Notes: generated from the letters alone by a model not told the origin. A stretch of 64,000 nucleotides of DNA from Caldalkalibacillus uzonensis (GCF_030814135.1 NZ_JAUSUQ010000012.1:50704-114703); one strand, 5' to 3'; shown: positions 45,808-53,792, counted from the stretch's first letter. Numbers and translations: made by a program.

Positions 45808-47236
45808 AAACTTAACTTTCAACGGGGTTAGAAAGCCATGGTTGTATTTGTTGGCGGGGAGGCAAAAGGCTCCCTTTGCTCCCATGCGTCGCAATTTACT
45901 TACTGTACCAGGAAAACCAGGGGCTTATCTGCAATCATCTGAAGTTGAGCCAGTTGTCATCCATCAACCTATTGGTTTTGACGCGACTGATGATGTGCAC
46001 GCTTTGCAGCTAAAAGATGAATTGGCCACCTGGCTAATTACAGATGAACCTGTCCCTCTGCAATTTGATGATGAACCCGGACGTACGTATTATGCGGTGG
46101 TTCAAAATACTTTAGAAGATTTTACGAGGTTTATGAATTTTAGACAAGGCACAATCCAATTTCTGTGTTTGGATCCCTACTCATATGGTCCAGAACTCAC
46201 TGCCACCTTCCCATCCGACGTGGTTACGCTCACCAACAACGGCACTGCACCTGCTGATCCGATATTTGAGTTGGAAGTCTTGCAGCCAGTCACGTTTGCT
46301 CTCATTCAAAATCAAGAAGATGAATATATGATGATAGGCAAGCCGATTGACATAGATTCAATTGTTGTCGATGAATACGAGCTCATTAAGCACGATACAA
46401 TGAGCACGACAACGGGATGGACAACAGGCGATCAAGTAGATGGCGGCATTGTGACTGGCGAAATGGTCTCACAAGGTAATAGATTTGTTGCCTCTAGTTT
46501 TGGTACAGCTCAGTCTGGATGGCATGGACCAGCTCTCAAAACGAGTCTGTCTGAAACATTACAAGATTTTCGAGTAGAGGCTCTTATTGAAAATATGAAC
46601 GCAAGTGGTGTAGGGCGAGTTGAGATTTATTTGCTTGATGTGAATAATAATGCAATTGCAAAAATGGCGATGAAAGACACTAGTCTCAGCACTCCTCGTA
46701 ATTTTGGAGAGATCAGAGCCGGCGGGCTTTCGGATGGGAAGTATATCATTGCCGAAAGTCCGATCACTAGCAGTGGCCGGCTCATGTGGAATGACTTCGA
46801 TGGTATTGTACGTGTAGAACGTGTCGGTAATGAGTGGCTTGCACATATAGGAAAAATAACTGATGGTCGACATCACTCGCGCAGGACGGTACGTTTTACA
46901 GATATTGAAGAAAAATATATGCAGCAGGTCGCTCAGATCCAAGTGCATATAGCTACATCGGGTGGACATACTCCAACCCAGATGAGTATCAAAGATATCA
47001 AAGTGTGGAAAGTCAATAAGCTTGAAGATAACGAAATCCCATACATTGCTCATCCCGGGGATGTTATAACATTTGATCATAAGTCAGAAGAATTACTGAT
47101 CAATGGCGAAGATAGAACGGAGCTAAAGGATTTTGGAGCAACCTATTTCAAGCTGAAACAGGGTTTTAATCAGCTTGTGGTATATCCGAGTGATTCGTTC
47201 AATGTCAGTGTGCGATACAGGGAGAGATATCTATGA
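45797..47236 (+). CDS. distal tail protein (Dit), enlarged
   Basis: 479 residues, TTG start, overlapping the tape measure by 11 bases. The N-terminal hub domain shows FNGVRKPWLYLLAGRQKAPFAPM and DDEPGRTYYAVVQN. A central insert (about 190-400, HDTMSTTTGWTTGDQVDGG ... MSIKDIKVWKV) looks like an added carbohydrate-binding jelly-roll, as in evolved Dit proteins. The C-terminal strand block returns to the Dit fold. Confidence 0.85.
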   Translation: MPLKNLTFNGVRKPWLYLLAGRQKAPFAPMRRNLLTVPGKPGAYLQSSEVEPVVIHQPIGFDATDDVHALQLKDELATWLITDEPVPLQFDDEPGRTYYAVVQNTLEDFTRFMNFRQGTIQFLCLDPYSYGPELTATFPSDVVTLTNNGTAPADPIFELEVLQPVTFALIQNQEDEYMMIGKPIDIDSIVVDEYELIKHDTMSTTTGWTTGDQVDGGIVTGEMVSQGNRFVASSFGTAQSGWHGPALKTSLSETLQDFRVEALIENMNASGVGRVEIYLLDVNNNAIAKMAMKDTSLSTPRNFGEIRAGGLSDGKYIIAESPITSSGRLMWNDFDGIVRVERVGNEWLAHIGKITDGRHHSRRTVRFTDIEEKYMQQVAQIQVHIATSGGHTPTQMSIKDIKVWKVNKLEDNEIPYIAHPGDVITFDHKSEELLINGEDRTELKDFGATYFKLKQGFNQLVVYPSDSFNVSVRYRERYL

Positions 47237-50200
47237 CACTCATACACATCACTGACCAACAAAACGATACAATTTTAGACACAATTAGTGACTTTTGGGA
47301 AGACACGCACAAAAAACAACTGGACAACCTTGAAACATTCGACTTTGTGACCTTTGCTGATCAACGGTACTCACAACATCTGAGAGATCGGAATCGCGTC
47401 ATTATCCCTGCTGAAGATGGCGGGTATATAGAATTTATCATTGAGGAAACGGTTCAGAGAATCAATCGGACAAAGGCTGTCTATTCCACAGCCAGCTATT
47501 TGGAACTGAAAAAGCAAAAAGTGATCAGTCCACAAACGCTGAGTGGTCAAACAGCACAGACTGCTGTTTCCTTTGCTCTGTCAGGTACAGAGTGGAAACC
47601 AGGTACAATCACCTTTGCTGGTATCCGTACTATTCACATTGAAGAGCACTCCAACCCCTACAGTCTGCTGAAGCGGATTGCAAGCGAATTTAACCTTGAA
47701 CTGAATTTTCGCGTTGAGATTGACTACAATCGTGTGGTTGGCCGCTATGTTGATTTGGTTGAGCGTGTTGGTAGCTGGCAAGGTCGAGAAGTAACTTTTG
47801 GGAAAGATCTAATCGGTATCGAGCGCCGCAAAAAAACAGATCAGATTGTCACGGCCTTGGTTGGTATTGCCCCTGAACGTGAGGACGGCACACGGCTTGA
47901 GGTGTTTGTAGAGGACTTGGATGCTCTTCAAAGATGGGGGCGCAACGGAAAACACCTGGTGGAAGTGTATGAACCGCAGTCAACTGATCAGGATATGACA
48001 GAGGAACAACTCCGTGAATTGACGCAAAAAGAGCTAGAAAAGCGTGTTAATGCTATCGTCGAGTATGAGATTGATGTTGCTGATCTGGAAAACGTCCCCG
48101 GAATGGAGAACAAAAAAATCCGTTTTGGGGATACGCTGAGGATCAAGGACGAAGGGTTCAGTCCGCCTCTTTACCTTGAGGCTCGTGTTCACACGCAAGA
48201 GCGTTCGATCAAAGACAAGTCACGAAAGAAAATCATCCTTGGTGACTTTATTGAGTATACGGAAGAAGATGTGAAAGCGATATGGAAAGCGTTGCAGCAA
48301 GAAATTGCAAAGAAAGTGTCCATGGCACAGGTGATGCAGGTTACGTATGACAAGGAAACGATTGACCAAAAAGACCAGTCTGTGTACCAGGATTCAACAT
48401 ACTATGCTGACATCCAAGCACAACCAGGAAAAGAAGCCAAACAAAAGATTGACACCGATGTTGGAACTGGGACGATTGAGACAATAGAAGGTGCGCAAGA
48501 GAAGATAGACAAAGCAATCGATGAGCTTGAAATTGACGACGGAAAGTTTCCCGACATCGTGCCTCCTGTGCCAACAAACGTACAGGCAACCGGACTTTTT
48601 CAAAATGTATCAGTCACATGGGACTATGACCCGACTTCATACATTGCGGCGTATGAAGTCTACGCAAGTGAAACACCGGGATTCACACCTAACCAAACAA
48701 ACCTAGTTTTCAAAGGAAAAACTGGAGGTTTTGTATACGAAGGTGAAACCAACAAAACATATTATTTCCGCGTCCGCGCTGTCAATCATCACGGAACAGC
48801 AAGCGACTTTTCGCCACAAGTGTCCGCATCTACTGTACGCATCGTAGACATAGACATCGAAATGGACGCGGTGACAAGTGAGAAACTTGCCAACCTGGCA
48901 GTGACTGCCGAGAAACTAGCGAGTGGAGCGGTAGAAACAGACAAAATAGCACCAGGCGCGGTTATAGAGGAAAAGATAGCCCAAGGTGCTGTTACAGCAC
49001 AAAAAGTGGCAGAAGAGGCTATCAAGTCAATACACATTGAGACTGGAGCAATCACAAATCCCAAACTGGCCAGCCTTGCTGTAACGGCTGAAAAATTGGC
49101 AAGCGGAGCAATAGAAGAAGATAAAATAGCAGATTTGGCCGTAAGCAGCGCTAAAATTCAAGATGCTGCCATCACCAACGCCAAGATTGCGAATGCAGCT
49201 GTAGGAACTGCTGCAATTGCTGATTTAGCCGTGACGACAGGAAAAATAAGCAATGCGGCAATAACATCCGCAAAAATTGCAGAAGCCGCGGTAGGAACGG
49301 CCGCTATTGCCAACCTTGCTGTTACGACAGCAAAGATAGACAATGCCGCCGTTACCAACGCGAAGATAGCTAATCTAGCTGTAAGCACAGCAAAGATACA
49401 GGACGGAGCAATCACAAACGCAAAGATAGCAAATCTTGCAGTTGATACGGCAAAAATAGCAGATGCCGCAATCACAAATGCAAAGATAGCTAGTATCAGT
49501 GCCGACAAAATCAACACGGGCACATTAAATGCCAATATTGTCAATATCACAGGTACCCTTACCTCAGTAACTATTGACGTTTCTACAGATGCAAGAGTTG
49601 GAAACACACTATATATCGGAGACCCAAATGTCACTACAGTTCAAAAAGCTATTAGTTTCGGTAACGCGGCAACTATACATGCCGATCTTGATGATACAAG
49701 GTTGGGCATTCAGGCTTTCGGACGAATTGCACTTAGAGGCGTTGGTTCGCAGGGTGATGTCAATATTCTAGCAGCCAGAAATATCATGATCAGTGCCGGA
49801 AGTACGATACAATTCGATGGGCATGTAATTGGCCTAAGAGGATCAGAAATACAAACGGATAGAATTTTCGGACTAACAAATCAAGATCGCGTCAACTTCG
49901 GTACAGGAAGTTGCGACTTTGACGTGACTGGTGGACATTTACGCCTAAGACGCTCATCGAATGATTATATACGCGTGATGAACAATCGTTTTGATGTTTT
50001 TCTAGGCGGCTCTACAATACTTACAGCCCTTGATGATGGGAGCGTAAACGCAAGCGGGGATTTGAGCGTCGGCAGCAATCAAAAATTTACAGCATATGGA
50101 AACACAAACTATAACCCCTTGGAGTTTTATCGTTTCGGTCAACAATTTGCAATACGAATGTTTGGAGATACAACAAGGCTAATCAATAACAGTATTGAGT

Positions 50201-50595
50201 ATATGAGATTGCATCATGGAGACGGAACAGTGCAGATAATGAACAATTTTTCCGTGAGTGGCACTAAGTCCGCCGTTGTTGACACCGAAAACTATGGCCG
50301 CCGTCTCATGTACGCCGTGGAGGCGCCCGACAACCGATTTATGGACGTGATAGAGACCACACTAACACCGGGAGAACATTGGGTTGATCTCAACCCGATG
50401 TTTGCCGAAACGATCAATGGATATAGCGTATTACCGATAGCGCAAGACGGAGGTAATGTACGCGTTTTGAAACGAGAAAGAAAAAGGTTTAAGTTAAGGG
50501 TTTCAGGGCTACTTCCCGTGCGGGTAGCGTGTTGGGTGTACGGCAAGCGTAAGGGTTATGAAGACATTTATATGGAAGAGATATATAACGGATAA
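47233..50595 (+). CDS. tail-associated lysin/receptor-binding protein (Tal)
   Basis: 1120 residues. N-terminal prophage-tail endopeptidase hub (1-370), a fibronectin type III domain (about 439-532, PPVPTNVQATGLFQNVSVTW), then about 20 decapeptide repeats (536-756, consensus AVTNAKIANL), and a C-terminal beta-rich fibre tip ending VDTENYGRRLMYAVEAP and following. It probably forms a trimeric fibre that binds the cell surface. No separate receptor-binding gene is seen. Confidence 0.9.
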   Translation: MTLIHITDQQNDTILDTISDFWEDTHKKQLDNLETFDFVTFADQRYSQHLRDRNRVIIPAEDGGYIEFIIEETVQRINRTKAVYSTASYLELKKQKVISPQTLSGQTAQTAVSFALSGTEWKPGTITFAGIRTIHIEEHSNPYSLLKRIASEFNLELNFRVEIDYNRVVGRYVDLVERVGSWQGREVTFGKDLIGIERRKKTDQIVTALVGIAPEREDGTRLEVFVEDLDALQRWGRNGKHLVEVYEPQSTDQDMTEEQLRELTQKELEKRVNAIVEYEIDVADLENVPGMENKKIRFGDTLRIKDEGFSPPLYLEARVHTQERSIKDKSRKKIILGDFIEYTEEDVKAIWKALQQEIAKKVSMAQVMQVTYDKETIDQKDQSVYQDSTYYADIQAQPGKEAKQKIDTDVGTGTIETIEGAQEKIDKAIDELEIDDGKFPDIVPPVPTNVQATGLFQNVSVTWDYDPTSYIAAYEVYASETPGFTPNQTNLVFKGKTGGFVYEGETNKTYYFRVRAVNHHGTASDFSPQVSASTVRIVDIDIEMDAVTSEKLANLAVTAEKLASGAVETDKIAPGAVIEEKIAQGAVTAQKVAEEAIKSIHIETGAITNPKLASLAVTAEKLASGAIEEDKIADLAVSSAKIQDAAITNAKIANAAVGTAAIADLAVTTGKISNAAITSAKIAEAAVGTAAIANLAVTTAKIDNAAVTNAKIANLAVSTAKIQDGAITNAKIANLAVDTAKIADAAITNAKIASISADKINTGTLNANIVNITGTLTSVTIDVSTDARVGNTLYIGDPNVTTVQKAISFGNAATIHADLDDTRLGIQAFGRIALRGVGSQGDVNILAARNIMISAGSTIQFDGHVIGLRGSEIQTDRIFGLTNQDRVNFGTGSCDFDVTGGHLRLRRSSNDYIRVMNNRFDVFLGGSTILTALDDGSVNASGDLSVGSNQKFTAYGNTNYNPLEFYRFGQQFAIRMFGDTTRLINNSIEYMRLHHGDGTVQIMNNFSVSGTKSAVVDTENYGRRLMYAVEAPDNRFMDVIETTLTPGEHWVDLNPMFAETINGYSVLPIAQDGGNVRVLKRERKRFKLRVSGLLPVRVACWVYGKRKGYEDIYMEEIYNG

Positions 50596-50611
50596 GAGGA
50601 GGAAATTATAA

Positions 50612-50803
50612 ATGAGCCAACAACTGAGCATTGATGCAAATAAGGTGATTGACAATCTAACAACACAGGTAGGGATACAAACGAGCAACTATGCTAAACA
50701 AGTTGCACTGTTGCAGGCTCAGGTCCAGCAACTGCAGCAAGAGAACACCGAGCTAAAAAAGAAGCTAGAAGAACATCTGGAAAACAAAGACGCCAAGAAG
50801 TAG
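50612..50803 (+). CDS. small coiled-coil tail protein
   Basis: 63 residues, SD GAGGAGGAAA. The C-terminal half is a heptad coil (LLQAQVQQLQQENTELKKKLEEHLEN). Commonly found next to Tal in Bacillus phages. Its 3' end overlaps a terminator. Confidence 0.7.
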   Translation: MSQQLSIDANKVIDNLTTQVGIQTSNYAKQVALLQAQVQQLQQENTELKKKLEEHLENKDAKK

Positions 50804-50816
50804 GCGTTTTTTATTT
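50787..50816 (+). terminator. terminator overlapping the coiled-coil gene stop
   Basis: ACGCC (50790-50794) and GGCGT (50803-50807), extended by A/T pairs, then TTTTT. Confidence 0.55.
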
Positions 50817-50835
50817 TTGCCGGAAAGGGGGTGAT

Positions 50836-50982
50836 ATGACGAGATCCGAAGCACAAATGTATCTGGACCGTACCAACTGGTACGAGCTGAGAAGATACGT
50901 GACCGGGGAGCCGGTTCCTAGAGATGTGGAGAAAAAGAGAGAAGAAGCATACGAAGTGTTAAAGAAAGGAGAGGATGATTAA
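50836..50982 (+). CDS. XkdX-like small tail protein
   Basis: 48 residues, ATG behind GGAAAGGGGGTG. Sequence QMYLDRTNWYELRRYVTGE, then Lys/Glu-rich helix, similar in size and position to XkdX-type proteins after tail fibres. The stop overlaps the holin ATG. Confidence 0.65.
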   Translation: MTRSEAQMYLDRTNWYELRRYVTGEPVPRDVEKKREEAYEVLKKGEDD

Positions 50983-51398
50983 TGCAAAAAACAGACACGT
51001 TCTATACCTTTGTGTTAGGAGGCGGCGCGGCAAGCGCTGCTTTTTTACTTGGAGGCATTGACCATCTTGTTGTGGCATTGGCCATCTTCATGGCCATTGA
51101 TTTTGTCACGGGCCTCTTTGCCGGGACAAGGAAAACAGGAACAAGTTCAAAGCGGGCGTTCCGTGGGATTGTGAAAAAAGGGGCAATGATTGGACTGGTG
51201 ATCGTTGCTCATCAGCTTGATATTATTGCTGGCACAACGGATGCACAATTTTTGAGAAACTCAATGATCCTTTTTCTGATTGCCGTGGAAGGCATCAGCA
51301 TCATAGAAAACATGGAAAGATTAGGTGTGCCGATTCCGTCTTTTCTGTACAAGCATTTTGAGCAGATGAAAGATGAGAATGGAAAGGGTGAAAAATAA
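50982..51398 (+). CDS. phage holin (Bhl/toxin-secretion type)
   Basis: 138 residues with hydrophobic helices (ASAAFLLGGIDHLVVALAIFMAIDFVTGLFAG), basic KRAFRGIVKKGAMIGLVIVAHQLD and EGISIIENMERLGVPIP, the phage_holin_4 signature. It forms membrane lesions that release or activate the endolysin. Overlaps the endolysin by one base. Confidence 0.9.
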   Translation: MQKTDTFYTFVLGGGAASAAFLLGGIDHLVVALAIFMAIDFVTGLFAGTRKTGTSSKRAFRGIVKKGAMIGLVIVAHQLDIIAGTTDAQFLRNSMILFLIAVEGISIIENMERLGVPIPSFLYKHFEQMKDENGKGEK

Positions 51399-52222
51399 TG
51401 CCTTATCGCAAAGAGTTTATTAGCAAAATTGCTAACTTGGCAGTGGAAAACAGGAATAAAACCGGGGTGTTAGCCTCTATTGTAATAGCTCAGGCAATCC
51501 TGGAATCTAATTGGGGAAGGAGCCAGTTGACAGTCCAAGCGAACAACCTTTTTGGCATCAAAGGCAGCTATAATGGCCAATATGTAACCATGCCCACCAG
51601 GGAGTGGAGCAAGGAAAAGGGTTGGCATACAGTCAATGCACGGTTCCGCAAGTACCCATCATGGAAAGAATCGATTGAGGACCACACTAGGTTGTTTGTG
51701 AACGGCGTCAGCTGGAATCGGAATCTGTACAAGCCTGTACTGGAGGCTAAAAACTACCGAGAAGCTGCCCAGGCTCTCCAGGGGACATATGCTACGGATC
51801 CACAGTATGCTCAGAAGCTAATCAACCTTATTGAGAGCTATAAACTTCACCAATATGACAATGAGAAGCAGCCTAAGTCAGAGACAAGGCCGAAACCACA
51901 GCCCCAAACTCAGCAGACAAGTGGACAGGCCCCAAGTTATCACGGGTTTTATTATACTATCCGGCGCGGAGATACGCTGAGCCAACTTGCCCAGCGTTTT
52001 GCTGTACCGATGAGCTTTTTGCAAGGTTTCAACGACATCAAAAACCCGAACCTGATCATTGCCGGCCGTCAGCTTTATGTACCTAAAAGCTACACGATCA
52101 AGCCAGGCGACACATTGAGCCAACTGGCAAGACGCAGCCCGAAAAATTATAGAGAATTGGCCAGGATAAACGGAATCAGCAACCCGGATCGAATCATAGC
52201 TGGGCATAGTATTTATCTGTAA
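51398..52222 (+). CDS. endolysin: glucosaminidase with two LysM domains
   Basis: 274 residues. The catalytic GH73-like domain (1-145) shows SIVIAQAILESNWGRSQL (catalytic Glu), NNLFGIKGSY and FRKYPSWKESIEDH. A Pro/Gln linker leads to LysM1 (YTIRRGDTLSQLAQRF) and LysM2 (YTIKPGDTLSQLARRS). Cleaves peptidoglycan at host lysis. No signal peptide, so export depends on the holin. Confidence 0.93.
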   Translation: MPYRKEFISKIANLAVENRNKTGVLASIVIAQAILESNWGRSQLTVQANNLFGIKGSYNGQYVTMPTREWSKEKGWHTVNARFRKYPSWKESIEDHTRLFVNGVSWNRNLYKPVLEAKNYREAAQALQGTYATDPQYAQKLINLIESYKLHQYDNEKQPKSETRPKPQPQTQQTSGQAPSYHGFYYTIRRGDTLSQLAQRFAVPMSFLQGFNDIKNPNLIIAGRQLYVPKSYTIKPGDTLSQLARRSPKNYRELARINGISNPDRIIAGHSIYL

Positions 52223-52227
52223 TACAT

Positions 52228-52269
52228 GCCTTCACCCCTTGCACTGGGGTGGAGGCTATTTATTTTTTA
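52228..52269 (+). terminator. late operon terminator after endolysin
   Basis: GCCTTCACCCC and GGGGTGGAGGC pair around TTGCACT, followed by TATTTATTTTTT. Confidence 0.75.
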
Positions 52270-52302
52270 TGGAAAAGGAGGAAAAATTTTTTACTCAAGC
52301 TG

Positions 52303-52331
52303 TTTACATATGTTAATAGTTATGGTATAAT
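52303..52331 (+). promoter_or_regulatory. cassette 1 promoter
   Basis: TTTACA (52303-52308), 17 bases, TATAAT (52326-52331), upstream of a strong SD AAGGAGGTG. It is inside the prophage right end, beyond the late terminator, so this unit can be expressed in the lysogen. Confidence 0.8.
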
Positions 52332-52358
52332 AAAGTTAAGGAAGGAGGTGAACAAAAG

Positions 52359-52469
52359 GTGGATGTGATACGCGATATCATGGCCACGATTGCAGCCGGA
52401 TTGCTCGCCTACAAAACCATCCTAGAGATCCGGCAAATGAAAAAGCGCTCCTCCGATGAGGAACGCTAA
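52359..52469 (+). CDS. 36-residue membrane peptide, toxin-like (cassette 1)
   Basis: GTG start eight bases after AAGGAGGTG. MDVIRDIMATIAAGLLAYKT and a charged tail ending KKRSSDEER; one hydrophobic helix. It resembles the short holin-like toxins of type I toxin-antitoxin loci in Bacillus prophages in size, promoter and SD, but not in clear sequence. The paralogue is at 53052. Confidence 0.6.
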   Translation: MDVIRDIMATIAAGLLAYKTILEIRQMKKRSSDEER

Positions 52470-52477
52470 GCACCAAC

Positions 52478-52516
52478 GGGGAGGGTAACCTCCCCAACCC
52501 TACAAATATTATACCA
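52478..52516 (-). promoter_or_regulatory. cassette 1 hairpin and antisense extended -10 promoter
   Basis: GGGGAGG (52478-52484) and CCTCCCC (52489-52495) form a perfect stem 9 bases after the peptide stop. On the minus strand TGGTATAAT (52516-52508) is an extended -10 pointing back at the peptide gene. A transcript from it would start in the hairpin and overlap the peptide mRNA 3' end, as type I antitoxin RNAs do. Confidence 0.55.
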
Positions 52517-52532
52517 CATCCACCAGAAAAAT

Positions 52533-52691
52533 ATGAGACTAAGTTCAAGTGACCTACTCTTGATGTTTCTGTTCCTGATTGTCTTGATCGATATTGATTT
52601 CAGCCGTTGGACACATTACTTGGTGTTATTGACCGGCGGGATTTGGTTAGGGTTATTTGTTTATAAAGCGTATCTTAGCAGAAAGGGATAA
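52533..52691 (+). CDS. 52-residue two-helix membrane protein (cassette 1)
   Basis: MRLSSSDLLLMFLFLIVLID, then a short loop and TGGIWLGLFVYKAYLSRKG. No clear SD before the ATG. It parallels the 51-residue protein of cassette 2 in position, length, topology and basic C-terminus. Confidence 0.6.
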   Translation: MRLSSSDLLLMFLFLIVLIDIDFSRWTHYLVLLTGGIWLGLFVYKAYLSRKG

Positions 52692-52697
52692 ATGCTC

Positions 52698-52937
52698 ATG
52701 TATCAGTTTAAAGATCGTGATGATTTGAGAAAGTTTATCCAGGAGAATGTTTTAAACTCTTCTGAGGCCCGGGAGTTCTTGGAGATCTCCCGGGTGCGCC
52801 TCAGTCAGATGATTTCAGACGGGAAGCTTGAACCAATCAAAAAGCTGCCAAAGGATTCGCTTTTCTTGAAAGCTGATTTGGAAGAGAAGAAGAAGGAACT
52901 GGAGGCACTGCGGAAAAAATACAGGCCGTATGATTAG
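52698..52937 (+). CDS. HTH protein with KYRPYD tail (cassette 1)
   Basis: 79 residues from ATG 52698 (aligned with its paralogue). SSEAREFLEISRVRLSQMIS is a helix-turn-helix, followed by GKLEPIKKLPKDSLFLKADLE and a Lys-rich coil ending in KYRPYD. About half its residues are identical to the protein at 53367. Likely a small DNA-binding regulator of its cassette. Confidence 0.75.
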   Translation: MYQFKDRDDLRKFIQENVLNSSEAREFLEISRVRLSQMISDGKLEPIKKLPKDSLFLKADLEEKKKELEALRKKYRPYD

Positions 52938-52967
52938 CCCTCACCCTCGTGGTGGGGGTTATTTTTT
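52936..52967 (+). terminator. cassette 1 terminator
   Basis: CCCTCACC and GGTGGGGG around CTCGT, then TTATTTTTT, immediately after the HTH gene. Confidence 0.75.
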
Positions 52968-52998
52968 GGGAAAAGAGGAAAAATTTTTATTATATCTA

Positions 52999-53027
52999 TT
53001 GACTTAAGTGATAAGGTATAGTATAAT
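52999..53027 (+). promoter_or_regulatory. cassette 2 promoter
   Basis: TTGACT (52999-53004), 17 bases, TATAAT (53022-53027). Flanks align with those of cassette 1, including GGAAAAATTTTT upstream and AGGAGGTG downstream. Confidence 0.85.
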
Positions 53028-53051
53028 AAAAGTAAGAAAGGAGGTGATGGA

Positions 53052-53147
53052 GTGCTGGAGAAAATAGAAACGCTCTTGCGAATCCTCTTCTACATTGCAA
53101 CGATAGCCTGGATCGTGAAGCAATGGAGAGAACGCAAGAGCGAATGA
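53052..53147 (+). CDS. 31-residue membrane peptide, toxin-like (cassette 2)
   Basis: GTG start after AAAGGAGGTGATG. MLEKIETLLRILFYIATIAW and a basic tail (KQWRERKSE), one membrane helix. Same position and regulatory context as the 36-residue peptide of cassette 1, with little residue identity. Confidence 0.6.
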   Translation: MLEKIETLLRILFYIATIAWIVKQWRERKSE

Positions 53148-53153
53148 ACTATT

Positions 53154-53190
53154 GGGCGGCTTAGCCGCCCTCCCTAAAAACATTATATCA
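53154..53190 (-). promoter_or_regulatory. cassette 2 hairpin and antisense extended -10 promoter
   Basis: GGGCGGC (53154-53160) and GCCGCCC (53164-53170) form a perfect stem. On the minus strand TGATATAAT (53190-53182) matches an extended -10 facing the peptide gene, the same architecture as in cassette 1 although the stem sequences differ. Confidence 0.55.
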
Positions 53191-53209
53191 TATCTCCAGC
53201 CAAATTATA

Positions 53210-53365
53210 ATGAACAAAACATTTTTGATGATTTTAGTCACTGGTGCAACAATAGGTTTACAACAAGTCTGGACGAACTTTTTTACTACGGTTTTAATGG
53301 TGTTGATGATAGTGATTACTTTGTTTTTCATCATTAAAAACTGGTCCACAAAGGGGAGCAGGTAG
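53210..53365 (+). CDS. 51-residue two-helix membrane protein (cassette 2)
   Basis: MNKTFLMILVTGATIGLQQV, then TVLMVLMIVITLFFIIKNW and basic tail STKGSR. It ends one base before the HTH gene's ATG. A longer overlapping frame at 53152 is a shadow. Confidence 0.6.
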   Translation: MNKTFLMILVTGATIGLQQVWTNFFTTVLMVLMIVITLFFIIKNWSTKGSR

Positions 53366-53366
53366 T

Positions 53367-53609
53367 ATGTACAAATTCGAGACCAGGGATGAGTTGATTC
53401 AATTTATACGGGAGCAGGTCATGACATCTGCCGAGGCAGTTGAGTATCTGGGCGTGACTCGGCAGACTCTCAATTCTTTGGTGCAGCGTGGAAAACTGCA
53501 TCCGGTCAAAGAGCTGAAAAGGGATCGACTGTTCTTGCGATCGGATCTGGAAGCGCGCAAGAAGGAATCGAGCGAGCTGCGAAAAAAATACCGTCCTTAT
53601 GACAGCTAG
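53367..53609 (+). CDS. HTH protein with KYRPYD tail (cassette 2)
   Basis: 80 residues, SD AGGGGAGCAGG. HTH TSAEAVEYLGVTRQTLNSLV, then GKLHPVKELKRDRLFLRSDLE and the C-terminal RKKYRPYDS. Same fold as excisionase-type HTH proteins, so a role as a second Xis cannot be excluded, since it lies beside attR. Confidence 0.75.
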   Translation: MYKFETRDELIQFIREQVMTSAEAVEYLGVTRQTLNSLVQRGKLHPVKELKRDRLFLRSDLEARKKESSELRKKYRPYDS

Positions 53610-53636
53610 TCCACTTGATGAGGTGGGCTAGCTGTC
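53601..53636 (+). terminator. long inverted repeat at end of cassette 2
   Basis: GACAGCTAGTCCAC (53601-53614) and GTGGGCTAGCTGTC (53623-53636) with one G-T pair. It overlaps the HTH stop and lacks a T-run, so it may be a weak terminator or a DNA-binding palindrome. Confidence 0.5.
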
Positions 53637-53656
53637 ATATTACTTGCCTACGAAAT

Positions 53657-53689
53657 GTGTGCCAAGTGTGTGCCAAACGCGTGCCGAAA
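53657..53689 (+). repeat. candidate right arm-type integrase sites
   Basis: Three direct copies of a GTGTGCCAA-like motif at 53657, 53668 and 53679 (the last GCGTGCCGAAA), 11 bases apart, about 100 bases before the attR core. They share GTGCC with the pair at 18359-18381. Confidence 0.6.
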
Positions 53690-53792
53690 GTTTAAATATA
53701 AGCCTAATATACAATCTTTCACAATCGTTGAAAATGCTTATATATCAAGGTTTTTTTGCTTTTAACCATCCTTATGCTTACCTACCTTATCC

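Noticed and set aside
53152..53337. 61-residue ORF in cassette 2
   Set aside because: It is a shadow of the 51-residue membrane ORF at 53210, which matches the order and topology of cassette 1.
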